Origin: Paenibacillus alba
GTDB lineage: Bacteria; Bacillota; Bacilli; Paenibacillales; NBRC-103111
Assembly: GCF_013204855.1 (NCBI RefSeq)
Contig: NZ_JABMKZ010000008.1
Coordinates: 205,562-269,561, forward strand
Length of the DNA: 64,000 bases
Direction of reading: 5' to 3'
In this document: positions 39,201-45,500 of the stretch, in pieces
Numbering within the stretch: the stretch's first letter is position 1
Layout of the letters: each line of letters opens with the position of its first letter
Notes under the pieces: model-generated
Database searches by the model: none
What the model was told of the DNA's origin: nothing
What the model saw: only the letters and a program-made list of their open reading frames with translations
Made by a program: the position numbers and the translations under genes

Positions 39201-42200
39201 ATTAAAGAAATACAAGTGTACAGCGAACCGGTAAACATTGCGTTAACCAAGCCAGCAAGCGCGGATAGCTACCAGAGCAACCACCCTGTCGCGGCCGGCA
39301 ACGATGGAAATGAATCGAGTCGTTGGAGCGCGGCTGACGGAAACGCCGGGCACTGGTACCAGGTTGACCTTGGGGCGAGTTACGACATATCGGGTACCCG
39401 GGTGAAGTGGGAAATGGACAATCAGAATTATGGATATCGAATCGAGGTTTCAGACGACAATGCGAACTGGACGACAGCATCGGAAAAGTCAAGCTCGCAG
39501 CAAGTGCAATTCGACTATTTCAATACGCACGCAAGGTATGTGCGAATCCAAGTGACGGATTTGTCCGGCGCATGGGCGAGTTTCTGGGAATTTGACGTAT
39601 ACGGCGCGGTTCCGATTGATACGTCGCTGATTCCGCAGTCGCAAATGACGGCCACGGCCACGAGTGAAGAGACAAGTGGAGATAATAATGACGCTTCGCA
39701 AGCTATCGACGGTAATCCGTCGACGATTTGGCATACGAAGTGGGATATGTCCAATTCGCTGCCGCAATCGATTACCATCGATCTAGGCCAAGCGCATGTC
39801 CTTTCGAAACTAAAGTATTTGCCAAGGCAAAATGGGGCGCAAAACGGCAATATTACTTCTTACGAACTGTCAACAAGCATAGACGGAATTTCTTTCACAC
39901 CGTTTGCAAGAGGAAACTGGAGTGATGACAACAGTGAGAAAATCGCGGCATTTGCTCCGGCGACAAGCAGATACCTGAAGCTTACCGCTACTGCAGGTCA
40001 TGGCGGATATGCTTCAGCAGCGGAGATTAACGTTGTGAGAAGCGAGTTGGATGAGGACTATCAAACCTTAGCAGCTCTCATCACGAGTGCGCAAAGCAAG
40101 CACGACAGCGCCGTTGAAGGCAATGCAGACGGCCAGTATCCGGTAGGCTCGAAACAAGCGCTGCAAGAAGCCATTGATCTAGCGAAGCAAGCAGGCAACA
40201 ACGCGTCTGTTACGCAGCAGTTATTGCAGCAGGCGACGAATGATTTAAATGCCGCACTTCAATCGTTTGTGCCGTCAGGCAATGTGAGCATACAATCAAT
40301 CATTGTTACTGGCGCATCAGACACTATCGTTTGGAAGGGTGGAACCCTCCAGTTAAGCGCTACGGTGCTGCCTGCTAATGCCACGAATCAAACAGTGACA
40401 TGGGCTGTCTATGAAGTGAATGGCGCAGTAACGGATAAAGCGATCATTAATCCGACTGGCTTGCTGACGGCTGTGAAGGATGGAACCGTGAAGGTGGTTG
40501 CGACAGCAACGGACGGTTCAGCCGTCTTTGGAGTAAAGGCTATTTCAATCAGCGGGCAAAATGACAGTCCTGGTACTGGTCCTGTGCATGTGGCAGCTAT
40601 CACCGTCATAAGCGCATCGTCAAGTATTAACGTGAAGGGCGGAAGCCTCCCGTTAGGCGTAATGGTGCTTCCGACGAATGCGACGAATCAAACTGTGACA
40701 TGGGCTGTCTATGAAGTGGATGGCGCAGTAACGGATAAAGCGATCGTCAATCCGACCGGCTTGCTGACGGCCGTGAAGGACGGAACCGTGAAGGTGGTTG
40801 CGACAGCAACGGACGGTTCTGCCGTCTTTGGAGTAAAAGTAATTTCTATAAGCGGGCAAAATGACAGTCCCGGTACTGGTCCCGTGAATGTGGCATCTAT
40901 CACGGTCACAAGCACATCGTCAAGTATTAACGTGAAGGGAGGAAGCCTCCCGTTCGAGGTATTGGTGCTTCCGACGAATGCGACGAATCAAACAGTGACA
41001 TGGGCTGTCTATGAAATGGATGGCACTGTAACCGATAAAGCGATCATCAATTCAAGTGGCTTACTGACGGCAGCGAAGAATGGAACGGTGAAAGTAGTTG
41101 CCACAGCAAACGATGGTTCGCTGGTCTTTGGGAACAAAGTTATTATGATATCCGGGCAAAATGACAATTCAGGCCCTGACTCTGGATCTGGTGGTTCTAG
41201 CGGTTCTAGTGGTTCAGGCAGTCCAACGACACCGCCAGTGAAAGAAGATCCTACCCGCTACGTACCCAAGGATACGGAACTTAGGGTCGAGCCTGCACAA
41301 GACAATCAAACAGCGATAACTGCAAGCATCGATCGCGAACGATTGGCGCAGAAATTAGCGGATCTTAAAGCTGCTGGCAGTTCTATCCTCAATTTCGAGA
41401 TGCCAGGCAAGTATGAAAAGAATGCCGTACAGCTGCCGCTGGATATCTTGTATAGCAGTATGAAAGACAATAAAGGAACTGTTTTGACGTTAAGAAGCCA
41501 TTTGGGATCTTATAACCTGCCGCTTTCCATCCTGAATCGCGAGGATGTTGCAAGTGCGGTTAATATGGAAGGCGCAGTGCTGATCATTCGCATGGATAAA
41601 GCGAAATCGCAGCAGGAGAAGCAATTTGAACAATCCATCGCTAATCAAGGTATGAAACGCCTAAGCGATATGATCGATTACAAAGTGATTCTGAAATCCA
41701 AGGACCAAGAAGTCGAAATTACGAACTTTGGCAACAGCTTTATCACACGCGTGATGAAAGTAGAAGGAGCCATTCAGGATTCTTCGATTGCGACTGCAGT
41801 CGTTTACGATCAGGCTACAGGAGAGTTGAAGTTTGTACCATCGGTGTTCACTGTGAACAACGGCAAGACAGAAGTAACGATAACCCGTAATACGAACAGT
41901 CTGTATGCGATCGTTCAAAACAAGAAAACGTTTGACGACATGGTCGGGCACTGGGCACAGAAAGATGTTGAGAACCTAGCTTCCAAAATGGTAATCGACG
42001 GAACAACGGATCGCACGTATACACCGGAAATGCAAGTTACTCGGGCTCAGTTTGCAGCACTTCTTGTAAGAGGACTAGGGTTACCGACAGAAACGACGCC
42101 ATCCGTATTTACTGATGTTGCTGCCACCCAGTGGTATGCATCAGAAGTAGGTACAGCCACGAAGTACGGCTTGGTTCAAGGTGTTGGCGAGGGCAGATTC

Positions 42201-42482
42201 AATCCGGATGAACTGATTACGAGAGAGCAGATGGTCGTGATGATGATGAAAGCTGTGCATCTCGTTCAGGGAGAATCGAAACCTGGAGCTGTGGCGAATA
42301 CCCGATTTGCGGATCAAGACCAGTTATCAGACTATGCCCGCAGCGCGGTAGCGGAAGCAACTAGCAAAGGTTTGGTACATGGGAAAACAGAAACAACCTT
42401 TGCACCGCAAGATGCAGCCACTCGCGCAGAGGCTGCCGTGCTTATCAAACAAGCGATGCAATATTTGAAATTGATTAACTAA
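30258..42482 (+). CDS. Giant wall-anchored GH95 + GH110-like + GH2 glycosidase, 4074 aa
   Basis: Three catalytic domains share one chain. A signal peptide (1-36) precedes GH95 (about 45-820; QMNYWP, CYSPEHG, FQIDGNFG), an alpha-L-fucosidase/galactosidase family, then a ricin-B lectin (833-973) and a beta-sandwich module (975-1106). Next is a right-handed beta-helix like GH110 alpha-1,3-galactosidases (1115-1700, with the Asp pair D1430-D1431 in AQDDAINVHGTH). After F5/8C and FIVAR comes GH2 (1935-2505; acid/base E2342 in SLNET, nucleophile E2398 in TREWGD). The tail has an Ig-like module, four F5/8C modules, FIVAR, three Big_2 repeats, a Gly/Ser linker, the unnamed pre-SLH domain and three SLH domains. 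It should be secreted and wall-bound, removing fucose, alpha-galactose and a beta-linked sugar in turn. ATG 30258 follows GGAGGAG; an upstream TTG 30228 does not. No frameshift was seen. GH110 assignment is by motif and fold. Confidence 0.88.
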   Translation: MHLFKRKSMSKRIMASLLSAGLLLPTSMPAPLAEAAGPAITSSAAPDHKLSLWYRQPATDWESEALPIGNGFMGGMVFGGIEQERIQLNEKTLWSGGPGSSFVYNWPSTDDPGSASTPYTYGNREDASVSHLESVRAKLRAGDTNGAHSEANSYLTGLNAGLGSYQTFGDLYLDFSGTSAANAVNYRRELDLEEAASRVKYTLDGVEYTREYFISYPDKVMVTRLTANQSGKLSLDVRPTSSQGGDVIASGNNIQIRGHVADNNMLYEGNFRVLNQGGTLTPGSGKISVANADSLTILSTLGTNYANSYPAYRGEDPHQAEMEILDAAQSKSYDTLLTNHKQDYKSLFDRVKLDLGEAKPTVPTDELLATYAGTKSKALEVLFYQYGRYLLISSSRAGTLPANLQGVWNQSNKAPWSSDYHFNINIQMNYWPAMVSNLSETMTPLIDYVESLREPGRVSSEKYFGIPDAWSVGVANNPFGYTSPGWDFDWGWSPASNAFIANNVWESYKFSGDVDLLRDRVYPILKETAEFWTKFLVEDSDGTLVSTPCYSPEHGTISSGCAYDQQLVFDLFTNYLEASTTLGIDSSFRAEIQDKLNHLSPIQIGKYGQIQEWKQDIDDPNDQHRHISQLVGLFPGKQINKSTPALLDAAKVTLEHRGDGATGWSKANKLNLWARAQDGTHAHTILEGQLAESTLKNLFDTHPPFQIDGNFGATSGMSEMLLQSHLDNIDILPALPSAWPKGSYTGLVARGGFEVGVNWNDTRATGISVKSGKGNRAVVSYPSIAGAIVTNQAGENVSYTTDNSHQISFDTQAGYVYTISSIPLVEPNPLDQKTFNLTVQHSQLRMDVNGVSNADGASIIQWSAGTGLNQQWAFKQTEPGYYKIISKSSSKVLAVENASTEDGAGIIQSAYTNDAVYNDEWSVVDAGDGYYQLKNRGSGKVIEIPGNSSTGGVQFVQRTAGTGNNQKFQLSLDRAVNDNATWAGSDQFVYNSGWGYASSESGAYNRDNHYSNMADTYVLLRFTGTKVQLYGAKNNNQGIAAISIDDGPEALVDTYAPSRSDQQLLFESKSLMNQEHVLRIRVTGQKNASANNTFVSIDRADIQSRVEKSAAGNYFNQRTETINGVNHTVIALSYAGDDAGDAVRAAIEAAKAAPKPVILDFPAGTYHFKASTANNAQYYISNTSTSGQTPGGWRKVGLLFKDISDLTIRGNGSTLLFHGVMTPIVFDHATNVKVNGINIDFNRPVVSEMTVTEVGSNYMKASIHPDSWYNIQNNQLTWIGEENWTQNGTQNVSAAQEYDPVTKKTWRVGNPLGSVTNAQDLGDRVVQFNYASSPNVAVGHTYQLRDTTRREQGTLIYRSKEITWTDVNFYAAPGLGIISQSSENLTLDRLNFAPKAGSGRTNASMADFLQVSGSKGELQVTNSHFAGAQDDAINVHGTHLQIVQIPASNQVKVQFMHPESWGFDAFAVGDTIAYMNKSTLLAKESAVVTGVTRVDDTQIILTLDKTVPVSVAANEYVVENTTWTPNVTITNSTFETIPTRGILVTTRGAVRIENNMFGGMPMSAILIADDAQSWYESGMVKDVLIRNNTFTNVGNAVISVEPSTSLKNPNQTVHSHIVVDGNRFNPSSGNSAIYAKSVDGFTFTNNTATQGGLELAFDASKAVTVAGNSFTQSNSDKKINFNRMIAGTDSVEANQGFVVTRTNNYELADPNEIPQSQMTATATSNHSGNQASNAIDEDPSTFWHSEWDPMANLPQSIILDFGNTYVTSKLRYVPRQDGEVNGNITAYGLSISADGSSFTPIANGTWKDDSSEKNAVYAPAAGRYLKLTATAGHGGYASASEIHVIKAASVVQNQELVALIANAQGKHDSAVEGSEIGQYPAGSKQTLQTAIDAANRAVGALTQQEIDQAKDDLNQALRAFEASVISSEEPYVPDSTNRQELNFNTGWLFNRGDVSGAEAASFDDSGWEGVNLPHSVRLEPKITGGNNQSYQGIAWYRRHVPLDSSYAGKKLFVEFEGAMTNAEVWVNGTYLGIHHGGYTPFTLDITNYVHLDGTSNVISVKLDNRDDPQTPPGKPQRDLDFEYFGGIYRDVKLHVTDNLHVTDAVFANKVADGGIFVTYPSVSASQATVQVKTNIINEYAAAKNTSVKTTIVDSNNQVVATMVSGAQSMSPGSDYTFVQSTTITNPKLWHPDHPNLYTVYTAVSDGNAFVDSYKTRIGIRRIEFTPDQGFLINGEKLMLNGANRHQEYLYVGNALPNSGQYRDAKQIREGGFNNVRTGHYPQDPAFLDAADELGLTVIEPTPGWQFFGDSVFEQRSYQAIRDMVRRDRNHPSIIMWESSLNETTYSLEYAQNAHNATHEEYPGDQTYTSAEYGFYGKEVYDVNYKELKTALKPLFTREWGDDWSESATSPTGYRSVRKVGEIDMLNSIILRQKALNGDGYFDWAGLNANPRIAGHAVWSFSDNNRGMDADPAYSGLVDLDRYPKFNYYFFQSQRDPNVRLSGIDSGPMVFIANQWTSSSPRDVTVASNAEQVKLYLNDKLIATQNPDSGLTHVKHPTFTFSGVPWEVGTLRADGLIGGAVVASHSVTTPGQPHHLSVEYDTKGKGLVADGSDLVMAYITVRDANNNIVPSNALSVSLSLSGPGGLIGNGDTRILANPVVMEAGVAAALVKSSLTPGTLKLTATASGLLAGSAEITSTASHSVFVSGGSDGGDNWFAGENVALNKSATSSSESSGNLGPNGNDGNETTRWEAANGNPGQWWEVDLGSSFNITGSEIVWASGNTYYQYKIDVSEDQVNWTTILDKTQNTTAAARQRDKLVANARYVRVTVTGAQNGPASFYEMKVFGVAPFQNQAEQHPALVNVALNKSVTASSSASGNEPSKANDGVNGSWWEASGSAPGWLQVDLGASYNLTGSKILWGRDNMYYTYKVEVSANGLTWSQVAGRSASGQDMNPDNFTAASIRYVRVSVDSLSGGSGTEKPAIKEIQVYSEPVNIALTKPASADSYQSNHPVAAGNDGNESSRWSAADGNAGHWYQVDLGASYDISGTRVKWEMDNQNYGYRIEVSDDNANWTTASEKSSSQQVQFDYFNTHARYVRIQVTDLSGAWASFWEFDVYGAVPIDTSLIPQSQMTATATSEETSGDNNDASQAIDGNPSTIWHTKWDMSNSLPQSITIDLGQAHVLSKLKYLPRQNGAQNGNITSYELSTSIDGISFTPFARGNWSDDNSEKIAAFAPATSRYLKLTATAGHGGYASAAEINVVRSELDEDYQTLAALITSAQSKHDSAVEGNADGQYPVGSKQALQEAIDLAKQAGNNASVTQQLLQQATNDLNAALQSFVPSGNVSIQSIIVTGASDTIVWKGGTLQLSATVLPANATNQTVTWAVYEVNGAVTDKAIINPTGLLTAVKDGTVKVVATATDGSAVFGVKAISISGQNDSPGTGPVHVAAITVISASSSINVKGGSLPLGVMVLPTNATNQTVTWAVYEVDGAVTDKAIVNPTGLLTAVKDGTVKVVATATDGSAVFGVKVISISGQNDSPGTGPVNVASITVTSTSSSINVKGGSLPFEVLVLPTNATNQTVTWAVYEMDGTVTDKAIINSSGLLTAAKNGTVKVVATANDGSLVFGNKVIMISGQNDNSGPDSGSGGSSGSSGSGSPTTPPVKEDPTRYVPKDTELRVEPAQDNQTAITASIDRERLAQKLADLKAAGSSILNFEMPGKYEKNAVQLPLDILYSSMKDNKGTVLTLRSHLGSYNLPLSILNREDVASAVNMEGAVLIIRMDKAKSQQEKQFEQSIANQGMKRLSDMIDYKVILKSKDQEVEITNFGNSFITRVMKVEGAIQDSSIATAVVYDQATGELKFVPSVFTVNNGKTEVTITRNTNSLYAIVQNKKTFDDMVGHWAQKDVENLASKMVIDGTTDRTYTPEMQVTRAQFAALLVRGLGLPTETTPSVFTDVAATQWYASEVGTATKYGLVQGVGEGRFNPDELITREQMVVMMMKAVHLVQGESKPGAVANTRFADQDQLSDYARSAVAEATSKGLVHGKTETTFAPQDAATRAEAAVLIKQAMQYLKLIN
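40286..41185 (+). repeat. Three 300-bp direct repeats encoding Big_2 domains
   Basis: Three consecutive units with a period of exactly 300 bp (for example TGGGCTGTCTATGAA at 40401, 40701 and 41001) encode 100-residue Ig-like Big_2 modules in the 30258 protein. The first two are nearly identical at DNA level, so copy number could change by slippage or recombination while keeping frame. A related set with a period near 309-315 bp lies at about 46235-47160 in the next gene. Confidence 0.8.
41094..42482 (+). repeat. 1.4-kb near-identical direct repeat, copy A
   Basis: From the end of the last Big_2 module through linker, pre-SLH domain, three SLH domains and stop, this segment is almost identical to 47087-48484, apart from a 9-base difference in the Gly/Ser linker and scattered substitutions. 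The equivalent 3' ends of the 9847 and 23713 genes are clearly more divergent, so these two copies are a recent duplication or have been homogenised by gene conversion. Confidence 0.8.
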
Positions 42483-42497
42483 AAGGAAGCATAGAAA

Positions 42498-42530
42498 ATG
42501 GAGGAGAAAGGTGAATCCGTTCTCCTCCAT
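42498..42530 (+). other. Intergenic hairpin between the two giant SLH genes
   Basis: ATGGAGGAGAA (42498-42508) and TTCTCCTCCAT (42520-42530) form a perfect 11-bp stem with an 11-base loop. A run of five T follows about ten bases later, so it could be a leaky terminator. It resembles the hairpin at 23648-23681 in sequence and placement. Confidence 0.55.
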
Positions 42531-42559
42531 ATTTCCATGTTTTTAAGGGGGGAAGATTG

Positions 42560-45500
42560 ATGAGAACAAAGAAAGACCAAAGCATTTATTTAATTGTCAC
42601 GATACTTATAATTACATGTATCATGCATTTTGCTCCTCAATCAGCAGAAGCCAATGCAGTTTGGTCCAGACCCCAGATCGTGCCGATACCGAATTCGGTA
42701 TCCGGCGTTGCGAATCCTGTCATTAGTCTGGGTGGAACCTGGAAATTTACGCTGTCAACACCAGCAGATTTTTGGAAGAATACGACGGATCCTTCATCAT
42801 GGAGCGATATACAGGTGCCTGGTGAAGCTTTTATGCAAAATTTTAATATAAGTCAGAATTATGAATATCCGTATAAAAAACAGATCAGCATCCCATCAGA
42901 TTATAACGGCAAGCGGGTTATTTTAAGATTTGAAGGCGTATACAGTTACGCACGTGTTTGGGTAAACGGCAACTATGTTAGAGACCATACCGGAGGATTC
43001 ACGGCGTGGGATTGCGATATTACCGATTATGTCACACCAGGACAGCCGGCTTGGATTACAGTGGGCGTTACCGACAAGTCAGATGATATATCCAGTGAGG
43101 ATGAATATGCGAAGCATAATATCGGAGGCATACTAAGGGACGTCAAGCTTGTGGCTTTGCCTCAAAACTATGTAACAAGGTTTCATGCATCTACAGACTT
43201 TGACGCAACCTATACAAACGCGACTTTGAATGTTACAGGAGCAGCATCTTTGAACGGCGCGAGCAATGCGACACTCAACTTTAGCCTGAAAGATCCGCAG
43301 GGGAATGATGTTGCGATGAGTCCAGATTCAATGAGCCTTTCGACATCGACAGCTGAAAGAACCGTAAGTATTCCTGTAGCCTCGCCTCAGAAATGGGATG
43401 CGGAGCACCCCAACCTGTATACATTAACGGCAAACTTGGAAGTTGGAGGATCTATCGTACAAACGATTACCAAAAAAATTGGCTTTCGGAAAGTGGTTAA
43501 GAACGGAAACCAGGTATTCGTAAACGGTAAGGAAATCAAGCTAAGAGGAGTCAATGCACATGATATTGATCCATTAATGGGGCGTGCTACGAATGATGCG
43601 CTGGACGATGCAACGGTAGCGAAATTTGCCGACGGCAACATTAATTTCATCAGAACCTCGCATTATCCGAAGTCGGATGCTTTCCTCGATGCCGCTGACA
43701 AGTACGGTGTATATGTAGAGGAAGAAAGTGCCGTTGTTTGGCAAGGCGAGGATTATGAGAAAACGACTATCCACGATGCAAATTTTACTGCCAGTTATAT
43801 GAATCAGTTCTCTGAGATGTTGGAGAAAGATTTGACCCATCCTTCTATCATCATTTGGTCGCTCGGTAATGAAACGAAATGGGGAATCAATTTCCAGAAA
43901 GAGCTTGATTATGTAAAAGCAGAAGATCCCACTAGGCTTACCGTCGTAAGTTGGGGCAATACGCAAACCGACATTAACAGCTCACACTATCCGAACTATA
44001 ACGGCAATCTGGCCCCATCTGGGACACAGCCTACGCTTCATGATGAATATGTGCATGTTAACTCTTATAATACGGATACACAAAAGAGGGATCCGAATGC
44101 CAGGAATTTTTGGGGAGAAAGCATCAAGAAATTCTGGGAAAACATGTTCCCTACCACCGGGGCGCTCGGAGGCGCGATATGGGCTTCTCCGGATGAGGTA
44201 TTTCAATCGCCGCTAAATAACTGGATCGGAGGTTATGGAGAATGGGGAATTATTGATGGCTGGAGAAGGGATAAACCGGAGTTCTGGTTGACCAAAAAAG
44301 CTTATTCTCCCATTCGTATACCGGATGTTCCTGTCGCGAATCCAGGCAGTGGGAAAACCATGCAAATACCGATTGAGAACTGGTTTGACCATACAAATTT
44401 TAATGAAGTTTCCTTTAACTGGCGTGCAGGCTCTGACTCAGGCAGCATAACCAACCTGAACGTAGCGCCGCATAAAAAGGGCACGCTCGTCATACCGGGA
44501 CGAAATTGGCAATACGGTGATACTTTAAACATTCAAGTATACAAATCTTCGAAATTGATTGATGAATACAATCTGACGGTTGGTACACCAGTACATACTT
44601 TCGAGGCTGTTCAGGGGACTGCTCCAATCGTATCTGAAAACGCGTCAAACATCACCGTATCCGGCTCCAACTTCAGCATCGTATTCAGCAAAGCTTCGGG
44701 ACAAGTAACGAATGGAACCTATAACGGAAGCACGATACTTGTTGGCGGACCCAGAATCAACCTGGCTCCTGTAAATCTTTCGGCATTTTCACTCTCCAGC
44801 ATAAGCCAAACGGTGCAAGGAAGCCAAGCCGTTATTCGCATTTCGGGCTCCTATGGCACCATGGGGGTAAATTTCACGGTAAGTGTAGATGGTGCAGGGC
44901 TCGTTACTACCGGGTATCGTCTGACAAATCCGATAGACGGGGCTAAAGAGACCGGCGTTATCTATGATGTATCCGGTTCCGTTGATCGATTGAGCTGGGA
45001 TCGGAAGGGCTTGTGGTCCGCATATCCCGCTGACCATATCGGCAGGAACACAGGAATAGCGAACAAAATTAGCGAAAACAACGATGCATACAGAGTCAAA
45101 CCTACTTGGTCATGGTCGCAGGACATGAAAGATTTCTTCCTTTATGGCAGCAACGATATAGGGGGACGCGGCACGAATGATTTCAGAAGCCAGAAGGAAT
45201 ATATCCATTATGCCTCAGCCATCATGTCCGGCTCCAATAACCGGTTAAGGGCCGAATCGGACGGTACGGCAGCGGTTAGAATGGAAATCAATACGAAAAG
45301 GGTTGATGATCGGGATCCCTCTATTACTTACAGCGGGGCATGGTCAGATTTTAATGATGCAGGAGATTTCAAAAGTACGGAAAAGTACAGCAACACGGTA
45401 GGCGCCTATGTGCAATATACATTCACTGGTACGGGCATAAGCTTAATTGGACCCAAGAACAACAATATGGGGACGTGTGATATCTATATAGACGGAACTC

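Noticed and set aside
30228..42482. Longer TTG start for the 4074-aa protein
   Set aside because: The TTG at 30228 lies upstream of the GGAGGAG site that is properly spaced for ATG 30258, and the extra residues come from the duplicated junction of another gene.
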